Notes under the pieces: generated by a model
Database searches by the model: none
What the model was told of the DNA's origin: nothing
Seen by the model: only the letters and a program-made list of their open reading frames with translations
In this document: positions 16,046 to 24,935 of the stretch, piece by piece
Position numbering within the stretch: position 1 is the first letter of the stretch
Layout: each line of letters opens with the position of its first letter
Translations under genes and position numbers: made by a program
NCBI GenBank assembly: GCA_905216095.1
Contig: CAJMSQ010000014.1
Location: forward strand, 1 to 56,478
Source: an uncultured bacterium
GTDB taxonomy: Bacteria > Bacteroidota > Bacteroidia > Bacteroidales > Bacteroidaceae
Reading direction: 5' to 3'
Length of the DNA: 56,478 nt

Positions 16046-16612
16046 TTATGCCTTCACGCGGTTCACATAAGAACCGTCGCGCGTATCCACCTCGACGGTC
16101 TCGCCCTCGTTGATGAAGAGAGGCACGCGGATTTCGGCACCGGTCTCCAGCTTGGCGGGTTTCATCGTGTTGGTGGCCGTGTCGCCCTTGAGCCCCGGTT
16201 CGGTATAGACGATTTTGAGCTGCGTCTTGACAGGCATTTCGGCGTAGAGGATGGTCTCGGTCGAAGCGTCGCTTACGACTTCCACCACGTCGCCTTCCTT
16301 CATGAAGTCCACGCCTGTAATCAGGTCCTTGGCGATGGGGGCCTGGTCGAAGGTCTCCTGATTCATGAAGATATAGTCCTCGCCCTCCATGTAGAGGTAC
16401 TGGTAGGGGCGGCGTTCCACGCGTACGTCTTCGAGCGCTTCGCCGATGTTGAAGCGCTTTTCGAGCACGCGGCCCGACACGACGTCCTTGAGCGTGGTGC
16501 GCATGATGGTGTTGCCTTTGCCCGGCTTCACGTGCAGGAAGTCGATGCAGAAGTAGAGCTTGCCGTCCAGACGGATGCAAGTGCCTTTCTTGATGTCTTG
16601 TGATTTGATCAT
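16046..16612 (-). CDS. efp: Translation elongation factor P
   Basis: A 188-residue EF-P of normal length with the KOW-like N-terminal domain and two OB folds. It binds between the ribosomal P and E sites and helps form peptide bonds in proline runs. The tip loop reads KPGKGNT with Lys32 at the position that is modified in many bacteria. The C-terminal domain ends in DTRDGSYVNRVKA, close to the family consensus. It stands alone: the promoter is 48 bases upstream and a strong terminator follows. Neither epmA nor another modification gene is in the window. Confidence 0.97.
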   Translation of the reverse strand: MIKSQDIKKGTCIRLDGKLYFCIDFLHVKPGKGNTIMRTTLKDVVSGRVLEKRFNIGEALEDVRVERRPYQYLYMEGEDYIFMNQETFDQAPIAKDLITGVDFMKEGDVVEVVSDASTETILYAEMPVKTQLKIVYTEPGLKGDTATNTMKPAKLETGAEIRVPLFINEGETVEVDTRDGSYVNRVKA

Positions 16613-16660
16613 GTCTGTGTGTTTCGTTTATTTGTTGTTTGGATTTTTTCTTTTGCGCGG

Positions 16661-16668
16661 CAAAGTTA
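16661..16668 (-). promoter_or_regulatory. -7 element of the efp promoter
   Basis: Leftward TAACTTTG matches TAnnTTTG. A GTTG at 16691-16694 is a weak -33 candidate at a 22-base spacing. This would give a leader of about 40 bases. Confidence 0.6.
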
Positions 16669-16863
16669 GTGTTTTTTTCGGAAACAGCGGCAACTGTCAC
16701 GGCATTAAGTGCTTGGCGGAGGACGAAGAGGTTTCGTTTTCACGCGGTGGAGGAGGTGGAGGATGGGTTTCGGGAAGTGGTATACCGCTGTAACGGACGG
16801 TGCTGCGCCGGGAGGCTTTCGAGACTCTTGGGGCGTGGGAAAACGGTGTGCGCGGGGCGCCGG

Positions 16864-16951
16864 AATTGTGTTATAGGACAAATAAAATTGTCTTATAATA
16901 CATTTTGAATTGTCTTATAAGAGAAATAAAATTGTCTTATAGGACAATTTT
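16864..16951. repeat. Four tandem 22-bp units with palindromic core
   Basis: AATTGTCTTATAA-type units begin at 16864, 16886, 16908 and 16930, exactly 22 bases apart. Each carries a full or partial inverted repeat of the form TTGTCnTATAnGACAA: the last unit reads TTGTCTTATAGGACAA, the third has TCTTATAAGA. The stretch is far richer in A/T than its surroundings. It lies in the 531-base gap between efp and nuoN, about 200 bases upstream of the efp promoter and beyond the nuo terminator. The rest of this gap (16700-16860 and 16952-17060) shows no gene. Confidence 0.8.
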
Positions 16952-17061
16952 TACTGCATCATGGATGCTGATTCTCAAGAAGTTCTCAGTGCGTTTCAGC
17001 CCCGTGTGGCGGCTTCGTGAGCTGTGCGCTTTTTCCCGGAAAATGTGTGGTGACAAAACGG

Positions 17062-17094
17062 AACGGCCGCTCTTCGCGGGGAAGAACGGCCGTT
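17062..17094 (-). terminator. nuo operon terminator
   Basis: AACGGCCG (17062-17069) pairs with CGGCCGTT (17087-17094), with an inner CTTC / GAAG extension. It begins 49 bases after the nuoN stop and is followed leftward by CCGTTTTG. Confidence 0.7.
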
Positions 17095-17143
17095 CGTGAT
17101 GTTTGTCGCCGCCCGGCGTGATGGGGGAGGCGGAGTGCTTGCG

Positions 17144-18637
17144 TTATTGTATGCCGTAGCTGAAACCGTCGATGTAGTTGTAGACGACTCCGGCTATTCC
17201 GAGCAAGACGACACCGAGCGTACAGATGGCCAGGGCGGTGCGCGTCGCACAGTCGCTGCGGAAACTGTCGATGGGATGCTCGGAGGGCTTGATGTACATG
17301 GCCTTGACGATGAGCAGGTAGTAGTAGAGCGAGATGACCGTGTTCACCAAGGCGATGAATACGAGCAGGTGGAACCCGGCGTTGAAGGCGGCCATGAAGA
17401 CGAAGAACTTCGAGAAGAATCCGGCAAACGGGGGTATGCCGGCCAGGGAGAAGAGGCAGAGCGTCATGAGGAAGGCCAGCTTCGGGTTGGTGCGGTACAG
17501 GCCGTCGTAGTCGTCGATGTTGATTTTCCCGCTGTTCTGCTCGATGACGTGGATGACGGCAAAGGCACCGAGGTTGGCGACCATGTAGACCAGCAGGTAG
17601 AAGACGAGCGAGGACATGCCTTGTGCCGTTCCGCCCATGACGGCCAGTACGAGGTAGCCGGCCTGGCTGATGGCGGAGAAGGCCATGAAGCGCTTGAGAT
17701 TCTGCTGCCGGATGGCGAAGAGGTTGGCAATGGTGATGGAGGCGACGATGATCCAGAAGAAACCGACGCTCCACATGCCGAGGAACGCTTCCGTGCCAAA
17801 GACCTTCATGAGGATGGTCATGAGCACAAAGGCTGCCGCGCCCTTGGAAATCACGCTGAGGTAACCGGTCACGACGGTGGGTGCGCCTTGGTAGGTATCG
17901 GCGGTCCACAGGTGGAAGGGGACAAGCGAGATTTTGAAGCCCATGCCCGAGATGAACAGCACGAGGGCAAGGATGCTCAGGGGGGTGACTTCCATCTTGT
18001 CGGCAATGCCGTCGAAGTAGAGCGTGCCTGCCGCACCGTAGACGAGCGATATGCCGTAGAGCAACAGGGCGGCGGAGAAGAGGGCCAGCAGGATGAACTT
18101 GGCTCCGGCTTCAGCGCTCTCGTGGCGGTATTTGTCGAAGGCGATGAGGGCCGTCAGGGGGATGGAGGCCAGCTCAAGGCCGATGAAGAACATCAGGAAG
18201 TGGCCGGAGGAAATCATGAAGTACATGCCGAGCAGCGTGAAGAGTACCAGCGAGTGGAACTCTCCCGACTTGATGCGGTTCTCGCTGCGGCCTAACCACG
18301 AGGAGGCCATGAGGAAGACGATGATGACACCGACGTTGAGGACGCTCTTGATGATGGTCATCATGGGGGTGTGGCTGTACATGCCGCCGAAGGCCTCGGT
18401 GATGCAGGCCTCCGAGCCGCACCACGGCTGCAGGTTGGCTGCTGTGTGGATGAGCATGAGGACTACGGGCAGCATGGTGCGGAGCGACATGCCGGACGCA
18501 CAAGCGCAAGTGCTTTCCGGGCAAATCTCTCCGCGCTCGTCCTTGCCGCAAAGGAAGAGGTCGGCAAGGAATACTATGAGGATGACAGCAAGGAGACTGA
18601 GTTCCTCCTGCATAAATAGAAACTGTGAATAATCCAT
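17144..18637 (-). CDS. nuoN: NADH-quinone oxidoreductase subunit N
   Basis: A 497-residue antiporter-like membrane subunit of complex I with about 14 helices. The family core is visible, including the helix with the buried Lys/His proton path ([21 protein letters not shown]). It is one of the three pumping subunits of the membrane arm. Last gene of the nuo operon, 21 bases after nuoM and followed by the operon terminator. There is an unusual loop near residue 35 with several Cys residues ([14 protein letters not shown]), whose meaning is unknown. Confidence 0.95.
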   Translation of the reverse strand: MDYSQFLFMQEELSLLAVILIVFLADLFLCGKDERGEICPESTCACASGMSLRTMLPVVLMLIHTAANLQPWCGSEACITEAFGGMYSHTPMMTIIKSVLNVGVIIVFLMASSWLGRSENRIKSGEFHSLVLFTLLGMYFMISSGHFLMFFIGLELASIPLTALIAFDKYRHESAEAGAKFILLALFSAALLLYGISLVYGAAGTLYFDGIADKMEVTPLSILALVLFISGMGFKISLVPFHLWTADTYQGAPTVVTGYLSVISKGAAAFVLMTILMKVFGTEAFLGMWSVGFFWIIVASITIANLFAIRQQNLKRFMAFSAISQAGYLVLAVMGGTAQGMSSLVFYLLVYMVANLGAFAVIHVIEQNSGKINIDDYDGLYRTNPKLAFLMTLCLFSLAGIPPFAGFFSKFFVFMAAFNAGFHLLVFIALVNTVISLYYYLLIVKAMYIKPSEHPIDSFRSDCATRTALAICTLGVVLLGIAGVVYNYIDGFSYGIQ

Positions 18638-18658
18638 TGTGAGTTTTGGTTTTATATA

Positions 18659-20200
18659 TTAGAGGAACGGATTACTTTGGGATATTGCGTGTGCCGCATC
18701 GTGGATGTGATCGACGATGGGCGCCACGCCTCCGGAAATCATGTCGCTGACCCAGAACGGTGCCATGCCGAGGCCGGCTACGGCAAGTATGAGGCAGATG
18801 ACGGAGAAACGCTCGTCCCAAGTGGCATCGGTCAGCTTGAGATGGTGTTCGTCCGTGCAGGTTCCGTAGAGAATCTTGCCGACCAGACGCAGGATGTAGA
18901 CCGCGGTGATGACAATGCTGGAACATGCGGCGATGGTCAGCACGCGGTGGAAGGTATCGGCGTTCTGGAACGAACCGACAAAGATGGTCATCTCGGCGAT
19001 GAAGCCGCTGAGACCGGGCAACCCGAGGTTGGCCAGACCGGCGATGACATAGCAGACGGAGAGGAACGGCATGATTTTCATCAGTCCGTTGAGCTCGCGT
19101 ATGTCACGTGTGTGGGTACGGCCGTATATCATACCGATGAGGGCGAAGAACAAGGCTGTCATCAGACCGTGGCTCAGCATCTGGAGCACGGCACCCGTGC
19201 AGGCGGTCCGGTTGAGCATGAGGATGGCGAAGAGCACAAGGCCGCAGTGCGATACCGAAGAGTAGGCATTGATGTACTTCAAGTCGGTTTGCACACAGGC
19301 CGAGAAAGCTCCGTAAACGACAGATATGCCTGTGAGGATGAGGAATATCCATCCCAGCTCGTTGGCGGCATCCGGCAGAAGGTACATGGCAATCCGGAAA
19401 CAGCCGTAGCCACCCAGCTTCATCAATACGCCGGCGTGGAGCATGGATACCGCGGTGGGGGCGGATGCATGACCGTCGGGGCTCCAGGTGTGGAACGGGA
19501 AAAGTGCGCCGAGGACACCGAAACCGACAAAGGCCATGGGGAACCAGATGCACTGCTGTGCGAAGTCGATGGCGTGTGCCCCGCCGGTGTGGTTGGCTAT
19601 CTCCGTGATGTTCATGGTCTGTCCGCCGGCTCCGTAGAAGATGCCGAAGATGCCGCACATGAGGAAGGCGGAACCGCCCATCAGCATCAGCGTGAGCTTC
19701 ATGGCGGCATATTCTTTCTTGCCGCTGCCCCATACGCCGATGAGCAGGTACATAGGTATCAGGGCGATTTCATAGAACATGAACATGGCGAACATGTCTA
19801 CCGTGATGAAGAATCCGAAGACGCCCATCGACAAGAGTGTGAACCAAAGGAAATATTCCTTCGTGAGCGGCTTGAGCTGCCACGAGGCAAACGTTCCGGT
19901 GAATACGATAATGGCCGAAAGCAGCAGCATGGCTACGGATATGCCGTCTACGCCGACTGCATACTGGATGTGTAGCGGGTCGAACCACGAGATGGCGCCC
20001 GTGTAGAGCATTTCGTCGGTCGCACCGGCTGCGCGGTCGCCGAGAAAACGTATGGTGAGGTAAACGGCAAGCAGCAGCAAGGCGGAACTTCCGGCCACCA
20101 TCACACCACGCACCTGATTGATGTTGCGTGCCATCCATAGGCCCAGCAGCATCAACAAGGGGATGAATACGAATGAAGATAAGAATAATATATTGTCCAT
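18659..20200 (-). CDS. nuoM: NADH-quinone oxidoreductase subunit M
   Basis: A 513-residue antiporter-like proton-pumping subunit. Typical motifs include FHTWSPDGHASAPTAVSMLHAGVLMKLGGYG and the conserved Glu in YEIALIPMYLLIG that takes part in proton transfer. About 14 membrane helices, normal length. It begins 3 bases after nuoL ends and is followed by nuoN, so the three pumps are translated together. Confidence 0.96.
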   Translation of the reverse strand: MDNILFLSSFVFIPLLMLLGLWMARNINQVRGVMVAGSSALLLLAVYLTIRFLGDRAAGATDEMLYTGAISWFDPLHIQYAVGVDGISVAMLLLSAIIVFTGTFASWQLKPLTKEYFLWFTLLSMGVFGFFITVDMFAMFMFYEIALIPMYLLIGVWGSGKKEYAAMKLTLMLMGGSAFLMCGIFGIFYGAGGQTMNITEIANHTGGAHAIDFAQQCIWFPMAFVGFGVLGALFPFHTWSPDGHASAPTAVSMLHAGVLMKLGGYGCFRIAMYLLPDAANELGWIFLILTGISVVYGAFSACVQTDLKYINAYSSVSHCGLVLFAILMLNRTACTGAVLQMLSHGLMTALFFALIGMIYGRTHTRDIRELNGLMKIMPFLSVCYVIAGLANLGLPGLSGFIAEMTIFVGSFQNADTFHRVLTIAACSSIVITAVYILRLVGKILYGTCTDEHHLKLTDATWDERFSVICLILAVAGLGMAPFWVSDMISGGVAPIVDHIHDAAHAISQSNPFL

Positions 20201-20203
20201 AGC

Positions 20204-22156
20204 TTAAAGAATCAGGATTAAGAACAGGATGAGAATGCCTAACATGAAGGTAAAGGCATATTTCTGTACGGAACCGCTCTGCAGACCGCGAATCTGGAAA
20301 CCGAGCGCGTTGGTTCCCCATGCGAGGAAGTCGAAGAATCCGTCCACGACGTGGCGGTCGAACCAGGCGATGGGGGTAGAGACGTGCTTGAATATGATGC
20401 GGTGCGTGATGTATTGGTACACTTCGTCCATATAGAAACGTTTGTATGCCCATTGGTGCAGACCCTCGAACTTGGCCTTGAGGGCTTCGGCCACGGGCTG
20501 GCGCTTGCCTATATAGATATAGGTGGCGAGGGCGATGGAGCATAGGGCTACGACACACGAGGTGACGGCCACCTGTCCGTCAAGGTGAATCTGATAATCC
20601 CGGCCTGACGCGCTGACAAACGAACCGAAGTTTACGGCCCATCCGCAAGTGACGGTCACCAACGAAAGCAGAATCAAGGGCACCGTCATGGTCAGGGGCG
20701 CTTCGTGGGGTGTATGCTCGGCGTGCAGTTCCTTGTTCTCCGTGCCCCAGAATATGCCGTAGTAAAGACGGAACATATAGAATGCCGTCATGGCGGCTAT
20801 TCCCGTCATGCACCAGCCCACGACAGGACTGTAGGCAAAGCAGGCTGTGATGATTTCGTCCTTTGAGAAGAATCCCGAGAACGGAGGTATGCCCGCGATG
20901 GCCAGACAGGAAATGAGGAACGTCACGTGTGTGACGGGCATGTACTTGCGCAAGCCGCCCATAGCCGACATCTCGTTGGAGTGGACCGCATGGATGATGC
21001 AGCCTGCACCCAGGAACAGACAGGCCTTGAACATGGCGTGAGTGAACAGATGGAACATCGAGGCCATGTAGCCGAGGCTGGCATGATTGTCGATAACGGC
21101 ACCGTGCTCGCCCGGGAGGCAAACGCCGAGCGCCACCATCATAAAGGCTATCTGCGAGATGGTGGAGAAAGCGAGGACGCGCTTGATGTCGCTCTGCGCG
21201 CAGGCAACGGCGGCGGCATAGAACGCGGTGAACACGCCGACCCATACCACCACGCTGAGCGTGCCGGGAGCATATTCTATCCACATGGGGAACAGACGTG
21301 CTATCTGGAAAACACCGGCTACGACCATCGTGGCGGCGTGTATCAGCGCGCTGACAGGCGTCGGGCCTTCCATGGCATCGGGCAGCCATATGTGAAGCGG
21401 GAACATCGCACTCTTACCGGCACCGCCGATGAACATCAGCACCAGTGCCGTGGGAAGAATGAAGCCGCCGGCCGCAACAGCTCTGGCTGCATCGGCATGG
21501 AGGAAAGGCGTAGTGCCTTCTCCCATCTGGATGGTACCGGCAAAGTCGAAGCTGAATGAGCCGGTGTAGTAGCCGAAGATAAGGATACCGACAAGGAAGA
21601 ACATGTCGGCGAAGCGTGTCACGATAAATGCTTTCTTCGATGCCGAGATGGCGGCGGGAAGAGTATAGTAGAAACCGATGAGCAGATAACTTGAAACGCC
21701 CACAAGTTCCCAGAACAGGTACATCTGGAAGATGTTGGTGGCAACGACCAGCCCGAGCATCGACATCGTGAAGAGGCTCAGGAACGCGTAGTAGCGCTGG
21801 AAGCCCCGTTCGCCGTGCATGTAGCCGAAAGAATAGATGTGTACCATCAGCGAGACCGTCGAGATGACGATGAGCATCATGACGGAAATCGGGTCGAGCA
21901 GGATACCCAGGTCGAAATGCAGGCTGCCCAGCGGCAACCAGGTTACGTTAAAGGGTACGAGGGTGGCAAATGTGCCGTCGGCCAGTCGGTCGGCCGTGAA
22001 GTATTCGTAGGCCGTGAGGTACGACAACAGGGTCACGACACCCAGACTGCACGTACCGATGATGCCGGCCGCCTTATGGCTGAGCCATTTTCCGCAGATT
22101 CCCAGGAGCAGGAAAGAGAGAAAAGGCAGCAAGAGGATAAATAATGTATGTTCCAT
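20204..22156 (-). CDS. nuoL: NADH-quinone oxidoreductase subunit L
   Basis: A 650-residue distal pump of complex I. The antiporter core includes WLPDAMEGPTPVSALIHAATM, HLFTHAMFKACLFLGAG and the conserved Glu in YLFWELVGVSSYLLIG. The C-terminal part should form the long lateral helix that runs along the membrane arm, ending in a final hydrophobic anchor (FTFMLGILILFLILIL). It follows nuoK after 57 bases. Confidence 0.96.
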   Translation of the reverse strand: MEHTLFILLLPFLSFLLLGICGKWLSHKAAGIIGTCSLGVVTLLSYLTAYEYFTADRLADGTFATLVPFNVTWLPLGSLHFDLGILLDPISVMMLIVISTVSLMVHIYSFGYMHGERGFQRYYAFLSLFTMSMLGLVVATNIFQMYLFWELVGVSSYLLIGFYYTLPAAISASKKAFIVTRFADMFFLVGILIFGYYTGSFSFDFAGTIQMGEGTTPFLHADAARAVAAGGFILPTALVLMFIGGAGKSAMFPLHIWLPDAMEGPTPVSALIHAATMVVAGVFQIARLFPMWIEYAPGTLSVVVWVGVFTAFYAAAVACAQSDIKRVLAFSTISQIAFMMVALGVCLPGEHGAVIDNHASLGYMASMFHLFTHAMFKACLFLGAGCIIHAVHSNEMSAMGGLRKYMPVTHVTFLISCLAIAGIPPFSGFFSKDEIITACFAYSPVVGWCMTGIAAMTAFYMFRLYYGIFWGTENKELHAEHTPHEAPLTMTVPLILLSLVTVTCGWAVNFGSFVSASGRDYQIHLDGQVAVTSCVVALCSIALATYIYIGKRQPVAEALKAKFEGLHQWAYKRFYMDEVYQYITHRIIFKHVSTPIAWFDRHVVDGFFDFLAWGTNALGFQIRGLQSGSVQKYAFTFMLGILILFLILIL

Positions 22157-22213
22157 AATCTTTTCTTGGTTTGAAAGGGTGGGGCGCGCTTTCGGCGGCC
22201 TTCCCCCGGGGAT

Positions 22214-22522
22214 TTACCACTTCATCTTCTGCAGTTCGTCTATGTTGATGTTTTTCAACATACGGTAGATGTTGATCATGATAGCGATGGCCACGGCGCT
22301 TTCGGCAGCAGCGATGGCGATAACGAAGAGTGCGAAAATGTAGCCCTCGTTCCCGTCGGGATGGAGCATCCGGTTGAACACGGCGAAGTTGATGTTAGCC
22401 GAGTTGAGCATCAGCTCCACGGAGAGCAGGACGGCCAGGGTACTGCGGCGCGTAAGGAATCCGAAAATTCCGGCAAACATCATGACGGCCGAGATAATCA
22501 ATATGTATTCTATCTGTATCAT
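22214..22522 (-). CDS. nuoK: NADH-quinone oxidoreductase subunit K
   Basis: A 102-residue three-helix subunit (MnhC-like). The buried glutamates of the family are present in LLSVELMLNSANINF and AAESAVAIAIMINIY; both are needed for proton transfer in the E. coli enzyme. Normal length, 14 bases after nuoJ. Confidence 0.96.
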   Translation of the reverse strand: MIQIEYILIISAVMMFAGIFGFLTRRSTLAVLLSVELMLNSANINFAVFNRMLHPDGNEGYIFALFVIAIAAAESAVAIAIMINIYRMLKNINIDELQKMKW

Positions 22523-22536
22523 AAGGTTTTTGGAAA

Positions 22537-23064
22537 TTAACGTTTACGTGCGATGACCAGACCACAGACGATGCAGGCCAGCAACAGTACGCTGACAGCC
22601 TCGAAAGGTAACAGGTAACCGCTTTCTCCCGAAGAGAGCAAGCTGTTACCGATGGACTCGATGGTGAGGGCGCTGTTGGCGGACTCCGACGGCGCGGCCA
22701 TGGCTGCGACATGGTCGAAAAGACGGTTCTTCAGCAGGATGCAGAGGAACGCTCCGAAACCGGCAAGCGTCAGCAGGAACGCCCAGGAAGCGTCTTTCAC
22801 TTTCTTGCGCAGGATTTCGTCCTTTCCGCCCTCGGTCAGCAATATGGCGAAGACGTACAGCACGATGATGCCGCCGGCATATACCATAATCTGGGCCGAA
22901 CCCAGGAACGTGTAGCCCATCAGGAAATAAAGCCCTGCCGTACCGAGAAGTACGAACAGCAGGTAGGTGGCAGCGCGTATGATGCTCTTCGTCATCACTG
23001 TCGCGAGCGACGAGAGAACGATGAATACTGCCAGAATGACGAACATTATGTTTTGTGAATTCAT
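22537..23064 (-). CDS. nuoJ: NADH-quinone oxidoreductase subunit J
   Basis: A 175-residue five-helix subunit. The family segment GTAGLYFLMGYTFLGSAQIMVYAGGI, which contains the pi-bulge helix linking the quinone site to the pumps, is intact. A gap of about 150 bases separates it from nuoI; the gap shows no gene and no clear promoter. Confidence 0.95.
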   Translation of the reverse strand: MNSQNIMFVILAVFIVLSSLATVMTKSIIRAATYLLFVLLGTAGLYFLMGYTFLGSAQIMVYAGGIIVLYVFAILLTEGGKDEILRKKVKDASWAFLLTLAGFGAFLCILLKNRLFDHVAAMAAPSESANSALTIESIGNSLLSSGESGYLLPFEAVSVLLLACIVCGLVIARKR

Positions 23065-23214
23065 AATTCATTTCCTCTCCGTTTTTCTCGGTCGCGGGTA
23101 TTCCCGTAACAGGCGGGAGGCGCGGAGAGATTTGTTTAGTTGTTCAATTATTTATTGTTGTTTGGTCCGGATGGCGGTCTTGTGCCGCGCACCGGAGGCG
23201 TCCGGCCGGCGGAG

Positions 23215-23682
23215 TTACTTTTCCGCCACCTTGCTTCCTTCGTGATTGAGCACCTTGATGAGTTTGGTACGGTCGAACACGGCGTTCTCGAAGCTTTGGT
23301 CGAACTCAATTGCGTTGTGGGGGCAGGCCCGGGTACACAACTGGCAGAACATGCAGGAACCGAGATTGTACTCGTATTTCACAAGACGCTTTTTCTTTTT
23401 GCCGTCCTCGGTTTCGTAGAACTCGCTCGTGACGTTGATGGTCCCGTTAGGGCAGGCCATCTGGCACAGGCCGCAGCCAACGCACTTGTGTTCGTTGTTT
23501 TCGTTGTGCGGCATGACGAGCGAGCCGCGAAAACGTTCGAACATTTGCAACTCATCACGGTTTTCGGGATATTGTTCGGTTATCTTTTTCGTGAAGAACT
23601 CCCGCATGGTTGTCTTCAGTCCGATGCCCAGACTCTTTATTCCGCCGAACAATCCTTCCAGATAATTCTTTTCTTCGTTCAT
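23215..23682 (-). CDS. nuoI: NADH-quinone oxidoreductase subunit I
   Basis: A 155-residue ferredoxin-like subunit with two [4Fe-4S] motifs, CVGCGLCQMACP and CMFCQLCTRACP, which carry clusters N6a and N6b in the peripheral arm. The N-terminal helix should lie on the membrane. It starts 24 bases after nuoH. In an enzyme without NuoEFG, this subunit would be near the entry point for electrons, perhaps from ferredoxin or flavodoxin. Confidence 0.96.
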   Translation of the reverse strand: MNEEKNYLEGLFGGIKSLGIGLKTTMREFFTKKITEQYPENRDELQMFERFRGSLVMPHNENNEHKCVGCGLCQMACPNGTINVTSEFYETEDGKKKKRLVKYEYNLGSCMFCQLCTRACPHNAIEFDQSFENAVFDRTKLIKVLNHEGSKVAEK

Positions 23683-23706
23683 AGTCTTTCGGTTTTTTCT
23701 GTTTAC

Positions 23707-24792
23707 TTAGAAATGCCACCCGTATGCCACGGCAAGTGCCATGATGACAAGGTTAATCATGCTGATGGGTACGAGATATTTCCATTCAAGAGACAGAATC
23801 TGGTCAATTCTCAGGCGTGGGAAAGTCCAGCGCAGCCACATGAGCAGGAATACAACGAAGAAAGCTTTGCCCACGAACCACACGGCGCCGGGAATGTAGG
23901 CCATGATTTCGTTGAAGCCGTCGAGGCCGCCGATTTGCAGCGGGGCCCAGCCTCCCAGGAATATGGTGGCGGCTATTCCGGCCGTGATGAACAGGTTCAG
24001 GTATTCGGCCAGGTAATAATAGCCGAAGTGCATACCCGAGTATTCCGTGTGGTAGCCGGCAGTAAGTTCGCTTTCGCATTCAGGCAGGTCGAACGGACCG
24101 CGGTTGCACTCTGCATTTCCTGCAATCAGGTAGATGATGAAGGCAATCACGGCAGGGATGTGTCCGCGGAAGATGTTCCATCCGTGGTCCATCTGCTGCT
24201 GGCATATTTCCGAGAAAGACATGGTTCCCATGAGGCAGATCATGGTCAGCATGGTCAGTCCTATGGAAAGTTCGTAGCTGATGATTTGTGCGCCGCTTCG
24301 CATGGCGCCGATGAGCGAATACTTGTTGTTGGAGCTCCATCCGGCCAGCAGGATGCCGACGACACCGATGCTCGAAATGGCGAGGATGAAGAACACGCCG
24401 ACGTTGAAGTCGATGATTTGTGCGCCTTTGTTCCAGGGCAGGCAGGCAAACGTGGTCATCGATGCCGTCACGACGAGGAACGGGGCGAGGTTGTGCAGCA
24501 ACCGGTCGGTGTTGCGCAGGTTGATGATTTCCTTGGTCAGCATCTTGAACACGTCGCTGAACACCTGGAGCGTTCCCCAAGGTCCTACGCGCATCGGGCC
24601 GAGGCGGCACTGGAATGCGGCACAGACCTTGCGCTCCATATATATAAGGGCGATGGCGAAGATGGCGTAGAGCGTGATGATGACCAGAGCCACCAGGATG
24701 CTTTCCGTGAGGATAGCCGCCCATTCGGGCAGTCCGATGCCCGTTATGAGCAGGCTGTGAAGCCAATTTGATATGGTTGAAAAGTCAAACAT
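23707..24792 (-). CDS. nuoH: NADH-quinone oxidoreductase subunit H
   Basis: A 361-residue subunit with eight helices that forms the quinone chamber together with NuoB and NuoD. The acidic loop of the family is present as LPECESELTAGYHTEYSGM, and RLGPMRVGPWGTLQ is the conserved first loop. A gap of 143 bases separates it from nuoCD; in most nuo operons E, F and G lie at this point, and here they are missing. Confidence 0.96.
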   Translation of the reverse strand: MFDFSTISNWLHSLLITGIGLPEWAAILTESILVALVIITLYAIFAIALIYMERKVCAAFQCRLGPMRVGPWGTLQVFSDVFKMLTKEIINLRNTDRLLHNLAPFLVVTASMTTFACLPWNKGAQIIDFNVGVFFILAISSIGVVGILLAGWSSNNKYSLIGAMRSGAQIISYELSIGLTMLTMICLMGTMSFSEICQQQMDHGWNIFRGHIPAVIAFIIYLIAGNAECNRGPFDLPECESELTAGYHTEYSGMHFGYYYLAEYLNLFITAGIAATIFLGGWAPLQIGGLDGFNEIMAYIPGAVWFVGKAFFVVFLLMWLRWTFPRLRIDQILSLEWKYLVPISMINLVIMALAVAYGWHF

Positions 24793-24935
24793 GGTTTATT
24801 TTGTTAAAGTTTCCGGTGCGTTGCGGGCGGGATGTGCCGGTATGGCGTGTCGGGGCGTGCGGGAAACGGTTGCCGGCCCGTTGTCCTGACATTCCGGCGC
24901 CCGGTGCGCCTGCGCACCGTTAATACTCTTTTTTG

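Noticed and set aside
16864..16951. CRISPR array
   Set aside because: The 22-base units follow each other without spacers and no cas gene is present.
17096..18295. 399-codon open frame opposite nuoN
   Set aside because: Antisense to a certain gene, with Asp/Glu/Gly-rich composition typical of shadow frames.
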